Positions 25,127 through 33,609 of a stretch of 64,000 bases of DNA are shown piece by piece. The notes under the pieces are model-generated. The model did no database searches and was not told the origin of the DNA. It worked only from the letters and a program-made list of their open reading frames with translations. Position numbers and translations under genes: made by a program. This stretch comes from Bacillota bacterium (GTDB taxonomy: Bacteria > Bacillota > Clostridia > Lachnospirales > Lachnospiraceae): NCBI GenBank assembly GCA_023416695.1, contig JAEZGY010000103.1:1-64000 (forward strand), read 5' to 3'. Numbering within the stretch: the first letter of the stretch is position 1; each line of letters begins with the position of its first letter.

Positions 25127-26005
25127 TCATAATTTTGAAGTTAACTTTATAAAATGCTGTAGAGCAGGTGAAAGCCACTTATTCTTATGATAAAATAGTT
25201 GACCATACATACTCATAGTAAAATCTACAACAGAAAGAGACTCTAAAGTATGAGCTTCTAGCTCTTTTTCAACTGTATATTGAGGGAGTACAGATATTCC
25301 AAGATTAGCTTCTACAAATTTCTTGATGATTTCTGTGCTTCCTATTTCTAAAAAGACATTAGGGGAATAACCTAAAGACTGGATGAGATAAGTAAACTCA
25401 GTTCGGTAACTACAATCCTTTTCCGTTAAGATAAAAGGCGTATTTACGAGGTCTTCTAACCTTACTTCCTTTTTGTGAAAAAGAGGATTTGACGGGGAAC
25501 AAACGATGACAATGGGACTTTCATAAACAAACCCATGGATCCATTCCAATGGCTCGAGTTTATTATCAAACGTCCAAAGAACATCAATTTGACCGGAATT
25601 TAGCATATAGGATAGCTCGTGAAAGGTACCAATTTTTATAACGGTATTTACTTCCGGGTATTCATGATGATATCTATTTAGTACACCTGGAAGATGTGCT
25701 GTGCAAATGGATTCCAATATACCAATATGTAGCTCGCCTCTTGGAATATCATCAGAGGTCAAATCCGCAATTGCATTTTTGGATTCGTTAATAATATTTG
25801 TAGCATATTTTGAGAAGCGTAAGCCCTCGTGGTTTACGCATATTTTTCGCCCAATTCGATCAAAGAGTTGCACATGTAACTCTGCTTCTAATTGTTTCAT
25901 TTGCATGGTAACAGCAGACTGAGAATAACCCAGGGCATTGGCAGCCTCTGAAAAACTCCCAAGCTCTATAATCTTTTGAAAAGTTATTAGATTTCTTAGT
26001 TCCAC
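25127..26005 (-). CDS. LysR family transcriptional regulator
   Basis: The 292-residue regulator has an N-terminal winged helix (LITFQKIIELGSFSEAANALGYSQSAVTMQMKQLE) and a C-terminal periplasmic-binding-type effector domain (about 90-290). The start is GTG at 26005 because GGAGG lies 8 bases upstream on the minus strand; the longer frame to 26053 reads across that site. It is transcribed divergently from the homoserine-dehydrogenase paralogue, with 111 bases between the starts, so it probably controls that gene. Confidence 0.9.
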   Translation of the reverse strand: MELRNLITFQKIIELGSFSEAANALGYSQSAVTMQMKQLEAELHVQLFDRIGRKICVNHEGLRFSKYATNIINESKNAIADLTSDDIPRGELHIGILESICTAHLPGVLNRYHHEYPEVNTVIKIGTFHELSYMLNSGQIDVLWTFDNKLEPLEWIHGFVYESPIVIVCSPSNPLFHKKEVRLEDLVNTPFILTEKDCSYRTEFTYLIQSLGYSPNVFLEIGSTEIIKKFVEANLGISVLPQYTVEKELEAHTLESLSVVDFTMSMYGQLFYHKNKWLSPALQHFIKLTSKL

Positions 26006-26116
26006 CCCTGCTACCTCCATATCAAAAATATTGAACAATATTATCAAATACATGAATTTTACTAATTAATACCAATATGATACGATAAATTATAGAAATT
26101 AACAAGGGGGCTTTTT

Positions 26117-27085
26117 ATGAGAAAAGTAAACGTATCATTTTTGGGGTTAGGAGTGGTTGGTCTTAAGCTATTAAAATACGTACTAATGGAAAAGGAACAG
26201 CTTAAATGTCATTATGGAGTGGACATAGATGTAGTAAATATGTTTGTTCAGAATTTAGAGAAGCCAAGAAAAGCATATGTAAATAGAGAACGGTTAACAG
26301 ACAATCCATATGAAGCCATTGATCATGCTGACATAGTCATTGAATGTATTGGAGGAAATGGATGCAAACTGACAAGAGAGTTAGTCTTATATGCGCTAAG
26401 TCATGGGAAAGCAGTAATCATGTCTAGCAAAAAGTGTCTAGCCTTCTACGGGGCAGAAATTGAGAAGGTGGCAAAAGTAAATCATGCGATCTTAAAATAT
26501 GATGCAACTGTTGGTGGAGGGATACCAATCAGTACAGTATTAGAGCATATGGGAAAATGTGAGGAGATAAGAGAGATATTTGGTATCTGTAATGCTACAT
26601 CAAATTATATACTAACTCAGATGTCTCAGTATAATCGTTCATATCCCGAAGCTTTTTTACAGGCACAGAAATTAGGAATTACAGAGCATGATCCGAAGGA
26701 TGATGTAGACGGTTATGATTCTTTATATAAAGCGGTGATACTTGCAGGATTTGGGATGCACATCTGGATGAATCCAAAGGACATCACTCCAGTATCCATA
26801 TCGAATATTAAAGTGTTAAAAGACAGAATCATACGGCCTACCTTTTCCATTCAGTATATGAAAGACACAAAGACTGTGAAGTGCCAAGTAGGTCCTAAAA
26901 TCATAGAGCCAGACGATATACTAGCCAGTGTATCTGGAAAAAATAACATCATCGTCATTAAAAGTAGTGAAAGTGGAGAACGTGCGTTAATTGGAGAGGG
27001 AGCAGGTGCAAGGCCCACAGCTTCTGCAATGTTTGATGATTTAGTGAAGATATTAGATAGGTTTATGCTTATGCAACTTATGTAA
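26117..27085 (+). CDS. Homoserine dehydrogenase-like protein
   Basis: The 322-residue protein has an N-terminal Rossmann fold (FLGLGVVGLKLLKYV) and the homoserine-dehydrogenase catalytic region: TVGGGIPI, GICNATSNYILTQM and LGITEHDPKDDVDGYDSLYKAVILA, which contains the conserved Asp/Lys pair. There is no ACT regulatory domain and it is shorter than the usual ~400 residues. It is probably a divergent paralogue of hom, not necessarily the biosynthetic enzyme. AAGGGGG precedes ATG 26117. The divergent LysR gene suggests metabolite-regulated expression. Confidence 0.82.
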   Translation: MRKVNVSFLGLGVVGLKLLKYVLMEKEQLKCHYGVDIDVVNMFVQNLEKPRKAYVNRERLTDNPYEAIDHADIVIECIGGNGCKLTRELVLYALSHGKAVIMSSKKCLAFYGAEIEKVAKVNHAILKYDATVGGGIPISTVLEHMGKCEEIREIFGICNATSNYILTQMSQYNRSYPEAFLQAQKLGITEHDPKDDVDGYDSLYKAVILAGFGMHIWMNPKDITPVSISNIKVLKDRIIRPTFSIQYMKDTKTVKCQVGPKIIEPDDILASVSGKNNIIVIKSSESGERALIGEGAGARPTASAMFDDLVKILDRFMLMQLM

Positions 27086-27168
27086 TAATTTATGCAATCT
27101 ATTCCATTTGTATTAAAAAGATCGAAATATGATATATAATGGTTATAAGAGAGGTAAGGAGGAGAATT

Positions 27169-27621
27169 ATGAAGATTAAGCTAGAACTTAGCGAAGCAAG
27201 ATATCAATCAATAAAAGACCAATTATTGAATCTAGGCCTTACCATTGATGATACTGCTGATTTAATTTTAATTGAAAGAGAATCATTCGTGGATTACCTT
27301 ATGGTGATAGAGCCTGCAACCAATGAATTAGTTCGTTTAAATGTAAACGATATTATTTTTATAGAAAGCTATGGCCATAATGTTGAAGTACATACGCAGA
27401 AAGAAACGTATAAGACAAGTCAACGATTGTATCATCTAATCTCAGTTCTTAATCCTCAAAGGTTTCTACGAATCAGTAACTCGGTGATTATTTCAAAAAA
27501 TAGTGTGAAGAAAATCAAGCCAACCTTTTCGTCCAAATTTATTTTGACCTTATCTAATGATAAGGTGGTAGATGTGACAAGAAGCTATTACACATTATTT
27601 AAAGAATATTTTAACCTATAG
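27169..27621 (+). CDS. LytTR DNA-binding regulator without receiver
   Basis: The 150-residue protein has a ~45-residue N-terminal part and a LytTR DNA-binding domain (about 50-150; VNDIIFIESYGHNVEVHT, then RFLRISNSVIISKNSVKKI). The receiver domain is missing, so it is a stand-alone LytTR protein, as in the LytTR regulatory systems where a membrane protein inhibits the regulator. AAGGAGG precedes ATG 27169. The next gene, 12 bases downstream, encodes a membrane protein that could be its partner. Confidence 0.85.
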   Translation: MKIKLELSEARYQSIKDQLLNLGLTIDDTADLILIERESFVDYLMVIEPATNELVRLNVNDIIFIESYGHNVEVHTQKETYKTSQRLYHLISVLNPQRFLRISNSVIISKNSVKKIKPTFSSKFILTLSNDKVVDVTRSYYTLFKEYFNL

Positions 27622-27633
27622 GAGGATATTATT

Positions 27634-28341
27634 ATGATGGTTGCCCCAATTATTTTTCTGCCAATCGTATTACTAGTATTGGCGATAACTAGTATCGTGA
27701 TTTATTACTTTGTATATAAAAATAATATTAATACCGCCATACATAATGGCTCAGTTCCAAAGTACAGAATGATGTCTCCACTTAAATTTACTACTATTGT
27801 AATTATAGGGATTTTTGTAATATTTGGTGCGACATTCTATATAGCAACATTAAGGGCATATAATAACTCAAATAATGAGCTGGACGATAAATGTTATGAC
27901 GGCGACTATGAATTTAATGTATATGAAGACAAGAATATTCCAAGTTATTTATCCGTGTATAATATGAATAGTAATCCTGGTTATAACAAAAAGGAAGAAA
28001 TTAAAGGAGATTTAAAGTACACCTATTTTATTAGTACAGAGTCTTATGATAATTTTCATCCTTCCCTAATCATGTTTATCCAGTATACAGGAAAGGAGAA
28101 GGTTGTAAATTTTGGGTATAACGGGAAATTTTTAACACCGGATGAGTCACCTCAGACTATTTGTGGTTTCGGAGCATCAGGAGGCGAGTTTGACAACTAT
28201 ATCATGGTGGTATGTAATCGAAGTGTGAATAGCATATTCTCATTTGAACTAAGTTTATATAAGGATTTTGTAAAGTATGATAATTTGGTGGATGGTGCGA
28301 TTGCCCATGAAACCATAGATCTTTTCTGGGAGAACTATTAA
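27634..28341 (+). CDS. Two-TM protein with extracytoplasmic domain
   Basis: The 235-residue product has two transmembrane helices (about 4-26 and 52-74) flanking a short basic loop and then a ~160-residue extracytoplasmic domain. AGGAGG precedes ATG 27634. It is cotranscribed with the LytTR gene. Membrane partners of LytTR regulators often antagonise them, so this is a candidate inhibitor or sensor, but the extracytoplasmic domain is unlike the DUF3021 partners I know. Confidence 0.6.
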   Translation: MMVAPIIFLPIVLLVLAITSIVIYYFVYKNNINTAIHNGSVPKYRMMSPLKFTTIVIIGIFVIFGATFYIATLRAYNNSNNELDDKCYDGDYEFNVYEDKNIPSYLSVYNMNSNPGYNKKEEIKGDLKYTYFISTESYDNFHPSLIMFIQYTGKEKVVNFGYNGKFLTPDESPQTICGFGASGGEFDNYIMVVCNRSVNSIFSFELSLYKDFVKYDNLVDGAIAHETIDLFWENY

Positions 28342-28443
28342 GTCCACGATTCATCACACAAAAGGTTGTAAAACATCCTTAAGCTATCAGCCGTATAAAA
28401 AATATGTGGTAAAGTAACAGGAATAATTTTAGGGAGGTTTCGA

Positions 28444-28962
28444 ATGGTTATATTTATCACTGGTGCATCACACACTGGGAAAACTGCATTGGCGCAAAGC
28501 TTATTAGAGAAATATCATTTTCCCTATATGTCTATGGATCACTTGAAAATGGGACTTATCCGAAGCCAAACTACAACTTTAACCCCATTTGATGATAGAG
28601 AATTAGTCTCATATCTTTGGCCCATTGTAAAAGAAATTGCGAAAACAGCTATCGAAAATAATCAAAATCTTATATTGGAGGGATGTTACATCCCTTTTGA
28701 TTGGGAAAAAGATTTCACCAAGGAGTATTTAAGCGAAATTCGTTACTATTGCCTTGCCATGACTAAGGAGTATATTACAGACCATTATTCAGATATATTA
28801 AAGTATGCCAATACTATTGAGAAGCGACTGGATGATTCACAATGTACCAAGGAGTGGTTAGTAGATGAAAATCAGTACTATCTACATCAGTGTGCTAAAT
28901 ATAATTGTAATTGTATTGTAATTGATACAGAATATAATGTAGAGGAACTAATAGTTTTCTAA
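28444..28962 (+). CDS. P-loop kinase/ATPase, small
   Basis: The 172-residue protein has a Walker A motif GASHTGKTAL (residues 6-15), the KMGLIRSQ segment after an acidic MSMDHLK motif, and a Walker-B-like NLILEGCYIPF. It resembles zeta-toxin or phosphoglycerate-kinase-like small-molecule kinases. AGGGAGG precedes ATG 28444. It lies 14 bases before a single-pass membrane protein and is probably cotranscribed. The substrate is unknown. Confidence 0.75.
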   Translation: MVIFITGASHTGKTALAQSLLEKYHFPYMSMDHLKMGLIRSQTTTLTPFDDRELVSYLWPIVKEIAKTAIENNQNLILEGCYIPFDWEKDFTKEYLSEIRYYCLAMTKEYITDHYSDILKYANTIEKRLDDSQCTKEWLVDENQYYLHQCAKYNCNCIVIDTEYNVEELIVF

Positions 28963-28976
28963 TGAGGGGGAAGTGA

Positions 28977-29498
28977 ATGAAACGTAAAAAGTATATGATT
29001 CTAATTCTAGCTATCGTATTTATTGCCATTATAATTAATTATATGATCTATAGAGGTAACCGTAATGGTTCCACACTAGAAAGTAGGCAGCTTCAACTAA
29101 GAGAAATAGAGCGTTTGGGAGAGAATGTAACGATTATACAGGAACTTATGATTGATGATTACATAATCAGTGGATATACATCCTCTAGTAATCAATATGG
29201 ATTAGCGATCTTTGCATCGAGGGGTAATGGAAACTATGAGTTTGAGACTGATTACACAAGGCAAAACGATCGTTTAATTCATGGATATGTTATGGTAAAT
29301 AGTAAATGTTATGATTTATTTTGGGCAAACAGAGACGATTTAGATTACGCAGAAGTGATTTACGAAAGTAATGGGCTGTTTTGTGAGCTAAAAAAAATGG
29401 ATGCTAAGGATAATAAAATACTATATATGGAAGCACCATCCGACGATTATAGGGTGGAATATTATTTTTTTGATTTAAATGGGAATAAATATGAGTAG
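28977..29498 (+). CDS. Single-pass membrane protein, unknown
   Basis: The 173-residue product has one N-terminal membrane helix (about 6-25) and an extracytoplasmic beta-rich domain. GAGGGGGAAGTG precedes ATG 28977. It is 14 bases downstream of the P-loop kinase gene. I do not recognise a family. The tail ends FFDLNGNKYE. Confidence 0.6.
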   Translation: MKRKKYMILILAIVFIAIIINYMIYRGNRNGSTLESRQLQLREIERLGENVTIIQELMIDDYIISGYTSSSNQYGLAIFASRGNGNYEFETDYTRQNDRLIHGYVMVNSKCYDLFWANRDDLDYAEVIYESNGLFCELKKMDAKDNKILYMEAPSDDYRVEYYFFDLNGNKYE

Positions 29499-29534
29499 AT
29501 AACAAAATTAGTGTGGCTTAGGATAGTCCGATGA

Positions 29535-29576
29535 GCAAAATGCATACAACCAATAATTTGGTTGTATGCATTTTGC
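29535..29576. terminator. 19-bp perfect inverted repeat
   Basis: Bases 29535-29553 are exactly complementary to 29558-29576, with a TAAT loop. It is longer than typical terminators and there is no strong T tail on either strand, only TTTTGCTTTG on plus. It probably terminates the 28977 gene, but could also be a small mobile inverted-repeat element. Confidence 0.6.
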
Positions 29577-29667
29577 TTTGGAAAAAGATTGTAATAATTA
29601 TAAGTTATTTGTCGATATATACAAAAGAAAGATACTTTAGAACATTTTTGGAAAGAAGGTTGAACCC

Positions 29668-30393
29668 TTGATTTATCTTGCAGTTTGCGATGACGAAAAG
29701 TATTATAGAGAGCAATTAGAGGAATTAGTTACAAGATATATCAACCAACATCAGCTAAATAGCATTGTTCAGATTGAGCTGTTTTCCTCAGGTAAAGAGC
29801 TTTGCCATAAGAAATCGGAACTTAATAAATATGATATTATTTTTTTGGATATAAGTATGGATGAGCTTAATGGACTTGAAACAGCATACAAAATAAGACA
29901 ATACAGAAGCGACAGTTGTATTGTATTTGTGACTAGCTTCGTCAATTATGCCCTAGAAGGCTACAAGGTAGATGCATTTCGTTATATCCTGAAGGATTCC
30001 ATGGAAGATTCTATGGAGGAGTGTTTAGATGCAGTATTTAAGAAACTAAAAGCTCAACTACATACTATGGAATTTAAGTTTATAGAAGGGAAAAAGAGTG
30101 TTGTTATCGATAAAATAGTTTATATAGAGAGCCAGAAGCATAAGCTGATCTTCTACATACTTGATAATGAGCTTAAAAAATACACTATGTATACTAAGTT
30201 AGATGATATAGAAGAACAGTTAATGAAATATAAATTTTTACGCATCCATAAAAGTTATCTTGTCAATCTAAACTATATTAACCGAGTAGGTAGTTATAAG
30301 GTAACTTTGACATTGGGACAAGAATTCACAGTGCCTAAATCAAGATACCAAACTGTAAAAGAAGAATATGCATTATTCAAAGGAGAACTATGA
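29668..30393 (+). CDS. AgrA-like LytTR response regulator
   Basis: The 241-residue regulator has a receiver domain (1-125; phosphoacceptor D61 in DIIFLDISMDELNG, acidic pocket CDD at 7-9) and a C-terminal LytTR DNA-binding domain (about 140-238; IVYIESQKHKLIFY, FLRIHKSYLVNLNYI). It starts at TTG 29668, with AAAGAAGG 7 bases upstream. It overlaps the GHKL kinase by 4 bases. A pair of direct repeats resembling LytTR boxes lies just after the kinase gene at 31711-31740. Confidence 0.92.
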   Translation: MIYLAVCDDEKYYREQLEELVTRYINQHQLNSIVQIELFSSGKELCHKKSELNKYDIIFLDISMDELNGLETAYKIRQYRSDSCIVFVTSFVNYALEGYKVDAFRYILKDSMEDSMEECLDAVFKKLKAQLHTMEFKFIEGKKSVVIDKIVYIESQKHKLIFYILDNELKKYTMYTKLDDIEEQLMKYKFLRIHKSYLVNLNYINRVGSYKVTLTLGQEFTVPKSRYQTVKEEYALFKGEL

Positions 30394-31715
30394 CAGAGAG
30401 AACACTACACAATCTGATTACTACATATATCGAGTTGCTATGCTGTAAGTTTTTTATAGAAACTTTTTTGCAGAAAAAGAGTCATTATTCTATAGTGCTA
30501 AAAAAAATAGTGACTATTGTGTTAGTAATAGGCCTCACTATAGCATCATTATTACTTCAGAATATAACGTTAAAGATCTGTTTAGTGGTGTTAGTTTTTA
30601 CATTCCTAGTGAGGTTTTATTATAGGGCTACGCTCTTACAGAGTTTTGTTTTATCAGGAATCTATTATGGTATGTTAGCTGGTATTGATTACTTAGCAAT
30701 CGTCGTAATTAAAAATTTCATGCCCTGTAGGTATGAAGAGATTTTGGCAGGTAGTACCGTTACGGCTACCATTATCGTTTTGCTTTGTAAAACGGTCTTG
30801 TTTATGACAATATTTGTGATTAGATGGAAATGGTCAAAAGAGAATGATTTGGCTCTCATTTCAAGTAAAGAGTGGTTGTATTTTGCTTATTTTCCGTTGT
30901 TTTCGGTGGCTTCTATCACAGTTATGGTGATGGGGTTTAATTTTGAGGAAGAACATCTTAATGTATTGCTTATTATTGCGTTTGGTCTTGTAATCATGGA
31001 CTTTATGGTATTTTATCTAATCAATGACATTGTAAAAAGAGAGCGAGCGATTCAAGACAACAAATTAATGGAGGAAAGAACCAAAAACCAGATGATGATG
31101 TATCATAACATGCATGAAAGTTACGAACAACATAGAAAAAGAATTCATGATTACAAGAATCATTTGCTTTGCATGGAAGGTATGCTGACCAATGGAAGAG
31201 TAGAAGAAACAAAGGAGTATATAGCTAACCTAACAGGGAGCTTTAGCAAGGATTTAAACACTATTATTTCAAATCATGTAGTGGTAGACACGGTACTAAA
31301 CCAAAAATATAGTTATGCCAAAAGTAAAGGCATTACAATCATTTGGAAGGTAAGAGATTTGTCAGATCTAGTCATAAATGAAGAGGATATTGTAAGCTTA
31401 CTTTCCAATATATTAGATAATGCAATAGAAGCATGTGATTGGGTAGAAGGGGATAGGGTAATTAAATTTAAGATGGGATTAGAGAATGACCAACTTCTCA
31501 TCTCTGCACAAAATCCTATGCTTGGCACATTAGACATAAAGGATAATAAAATTATTACCACCAAGAATAACAAAATGGAACATGGAATTGGACTACTTAA
31601 TATTTCCACGATAGTAGAGAAGTACCAGGGAACCTGCGCCATGAGACACGAAAATGGAAGTTTTCGTATTTCTATTTTAATGCCATATAAACAGTCTTTT
31701 TTTGCTCTTAAATAG
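30390..31715 (+). CDS. AgrC-like GHKL sensor histidine kinase
   Basis: The 441-residue kinase has about six transmembrane helices (about 35-220), a coiled region and a GHKL-type catalytic domain. The phosphoacceptor is H253 in RIHDYKNHLLCM. The HATPase contains NILDNAIEACDW and GIGLLNISTIVEKY. The ATG overlaps the regulator's TGA. This layout is that of AgrC/ComD-type peptide-sensing kinases. No AgrB processing enzyme or classical AgrD precursor is present in the window. Confidence 0.92.
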   Translation: MTERTLHNLITTYIELLCCKFFIETFLQKKSHYSIVLKKIVTIVLVIGLTIASLLLQNITLKICLVVLVFTFLVRFYYRATLLQSFVLSGIYYGMLAGIDYLAIVVIKNFMPCRYEEILAGSTVTATIIVLLCKTVLFMTIFVIRWKWSKENDLALISSKEWLYFAYFPLFSVASITVMVMGFNFEEEHLNVLLIIAFGLVIMDFMVFYLINDIVKRERAIQDNKLMEERTKNQMMMYHNMHESYEQHRKRIHDYKNHLLCMEGMLTNGRVEETKEYIANLTGSFSKDLNTIISNHVVVDTVLNQKYSYAKSKGITIIWKVRDLSDLVINEEDIVSLLSNILDNAIEACDWVEGDRVIKFKMGLENDQLLISAQNPMLGTLDIKDNKIITTKNNKMEHGIGLLNISTIVEKYQGTCAMRHENGSFRISILMPYKQSFFALK

Positions 31716-31762
31716 TCGATTCTTGCAACAATAGTTGATTTTATGAATATATTAGGTATGAT
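31711..31762 (+). promoter_or_regulatory. LytTR-like direct repeats and promoter
   Basis: AATAGTCGATT (31711-31721) and AATAGTTGATT (31730-31740) match at 10 of 11 positions with a 19-base period. The second repeat overlaps TTGATT (31735-31740), and TATGAT (31757-31762) follows after 16 bases. The repeats resemble LytTR target half-sites. They would drive a short transcript ending at the hairpin 31894-31941. Confidence 0.5.
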
Positions 31763-31941
31763 ATAAAGTATATTTGTCAAAATGTTTTATATTGGGTGGG
31801 AGTATTTGATATATTTTTGGGTATTTTTGTGAAACAGGCTCGAACGATGATGTGTTTAGCGAAAATATTGCAAAATCAGTAGTATGGTGGCAGAACAAAG
31901 TCAGCTTATATCCATTTCTTTGGATAAGCTGGCTTTGTTTC
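31763..31941 (+). other. Candidate short transcript under AgrA-like control
   Basis: Between the promoter at 31735-31762 and the hairpin at 31894-31941 there is a ~170-base unit with no standard gene. Its longest plus-strand frame starts at GTG 31796 and encodes 28 residues (MGVFDIFLGIFVKQARTMMC then LAKILQNQ), overlapped by a 16-codon hydrophobic frame from ATG 31782. It could be a regulatory RNA or a peptide gene. Evidence for translation is weak. Confidence 0.35.
31894..31941 (+). terminator. Strong hairpin terminator
   Basis: AACAAAGTCAGCTTAT (31894-31909) pairs with ATAAGCTGGCTTTGTT (31924-31939), one G-U pair, followed by a short T tract. It closes the candidate short transcript. Confidence 0.75.
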
Positions 31942-32038
31942 GTTACAGTAATCACCCATTGCATAAGTATATGTAACCGTGGTACAATGAGTGAGTTTAC
32001 TTGAGAATACGAGAAGTATCAGTAATAAGGAGCACTTA

Positions 32039-33499
32039 ATGGATAGCAAAAAAGAAATGAAGTCATTTCAGAATTATAGATTAAAGGATGAAATTATGGA
32101 AGCCCTACATGTACTGGGGTATCATACGCCAACACCTATTCAGCAGAAGGCGATTCCTGTGATTTTAGAAGGAAAGGATTTGGTTGGAAAATCTCAGACA
32201 GGAAGTGGAAAGACAGCCGCATTTGCCATCCCTATCTGCGATAACATAGTTTGGGAGGAGCATTATCCCCAAGCAATTATCCTAGAACCTACCAGAGAAT
32301 TAACAGTACAGGTTCAGGAAGAAATCTATCATATAGGTCGCAAAAAGCGAATCAAAGTTCCAGCAGTATTTGGAGGCATGCCCATTGATAAACAGCGCCT
32401 TTCTTTAAGGCAGAAGGCTCACATTGTTGTAGCAACACCGGGTCGTCTCTTAGATCATCTACGAAGAGAGAATCTTACCCTATCAAAGGTTAGGTATTTG
32501 GTCATCGATGAGGCGGATCTTATGCTTGATATGGGATTTTTAGATGAGGTGAAGCAGGTAATAGAAAGCATAGAACAACCCGTGACCATTCTCTTGTTCT
32601 CAGCTACCATAGGAGAACACTTAGATAGCCTCATTGACCAGTATATGAAAGAACCAGTATATATAACCATAGAGTCGGAATTTGAGACAGCAGATGGTCT
32701 AACCCAACTAGGATATGAAGTAGAACAAGAAGAAAAATATGAGCTTTTCTTGGAATTATTGATGACCGAAAACCCGACAAATGCCATGATTTTTTGCGAA
32801 ACTAGAGAGATGGTTAATACTCTATATCAAAAGCTACGTAGAAAAAGAATACGCTGTGGAATGCTACATGGTGGGATGGAACAGAAAGACCGCCTTTATG
32901 CTATTTCTGATTTTCGAAAAGGAAAGTTTCATTATCTAGTGACTACGGATGTGGCTGCAAGAGGAATCGATTTTTCTGATATCACTCATGTTTTTAACTA
33001 TGACTTTCCAACGAAGAAAGAGAATTATGTTCACCGTGGTGGAAGAACTGCCAGAAATGGAAAAGAGGGTAAGGTCATTAGTTTGGTTGCACCTTCAGAG
33101 AAGCACTATCAAATGGCAGTAGAAGCCTATATCGGTACTACTATTACGATGCAAGAGTTTGTTAAGGATTCTAATACAGAAGAGGAGAAACTGAAGTTTA
33201 TAAAGCGCCAGAAGGAAAAAGTGGTACTGAAAGAGGGAAAAGGTGCCGCATTTCAGGATAGTATTACGAAGCTTACCATTAGTGGAGGTAAGAAATCCAA
33301 GATTCGCTCCGGTGATGTAGTGGCTACCATTTGCACAATCCCTGGTGTCACTCAGGAGGACATTGGAATCATCGATATAAGAGAAAGTGTTGTATATGTA
33401 GAGATTTTTAATGGAAAAGGGGATTTGGTAATGAAAAAGTTACCTGAAAAGACTTTGAAGGGCAAGCATAGAAAGGTACAAAAGACGAATCCTAGGTAA
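32039..33499 (+). CDS. dbpA: DEAD-box RNA helicase, DbpA/YxiN type
   Basis: The 486-residue helicase has all DEAD-box motifs in order: Q motif, SQTGSGKTAAF, PTRELTVQVQ, VATPGRLLDH, VIDEADLML, LFSATI and the C-terminal TTDVAARGID and HRGGRTARNG. The last ~75 residues are a DbpA-type RNA-binding domain (ITKLTISGGKKSKIRSGD, then YVEIF). DbpA/YxiN proteins recognise hairpin 92 of 23S rRNA and act in large-subunit assembly. ATG 32039 follows TAAGGAG; the GTG at 31991 would put that site in the coding region. Confidence 0.9.
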   Translation: MDSKKEMKSFQNYRLKDEIMEALHVLGYHTPTPIQQKAIPVILEGKDLVGKSQTGSGKTAAFAIPICDNIVWEEHYPQAIILEPTRELTVQVQEEIYHIGRKKRIKVPAVFGGMPIDKQRLSLRQKAHIVVATPGRLLDHLRRENLTLSKVRYLVIDEADLMLDMGFLDEVKQVIESIEQPVTILLFSATIGEHLDSLIDQYMKEPVYITIESEFETADGLTQLGYEVEQEEKYELFLELLMTENPTNAMIFCETREMVNTLYQKLRRKRIRCGMLHGGMEQKDRLYAISDFRKGKFHYLVTTDVAARGIDFSDITHVFNYDFPTKKENYVHRGGRTARNGKEGKVISLVAPSEKHYQMAVEAYIGTTITMQEFVKDSNTEEEKLKFIKRQKEKVVLKEGKGAAFQDSITKLTISGGKKSKIRSGDVVATICTIPGVTQEDIGIIDIRESVVYVEIFNGKGDLVMKKLPEKTLKGKHRKVQKTNPR

Positions 33500-33538
33500 A
33501 GGTTTCATTTAAAATAGCATAACTAAGGGTAAAATAAT

Positions 33539-33574
33539 AACTGCCGTTTTCAAATTGAAAGAAACGGCAGTTTT
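33539..33574. terminator. Bidirectional terminator
   Basis: AACTGCCGTTT (33539-33549) pairs with AAACGGCAGTT (33562-33572), with T-rich flanks on both strands. It lies between the convergent helicase and zinc-ribbon/DUF6591 genes. Confidence 0.85.
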
Positions 33575-33609
33575 AATTATTTCATAAAACCCATTTAGGA
33601 AGAGTTCAC

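Noticed and set aside
31782..31882. Classical AgrD precursor gene
   Set aside because: The peptide frames lack the AgrD layout (amphipathic helix, Cys-containing core, acidic tail) and no AgrB is nearby. Kept only as a candidate transcript.
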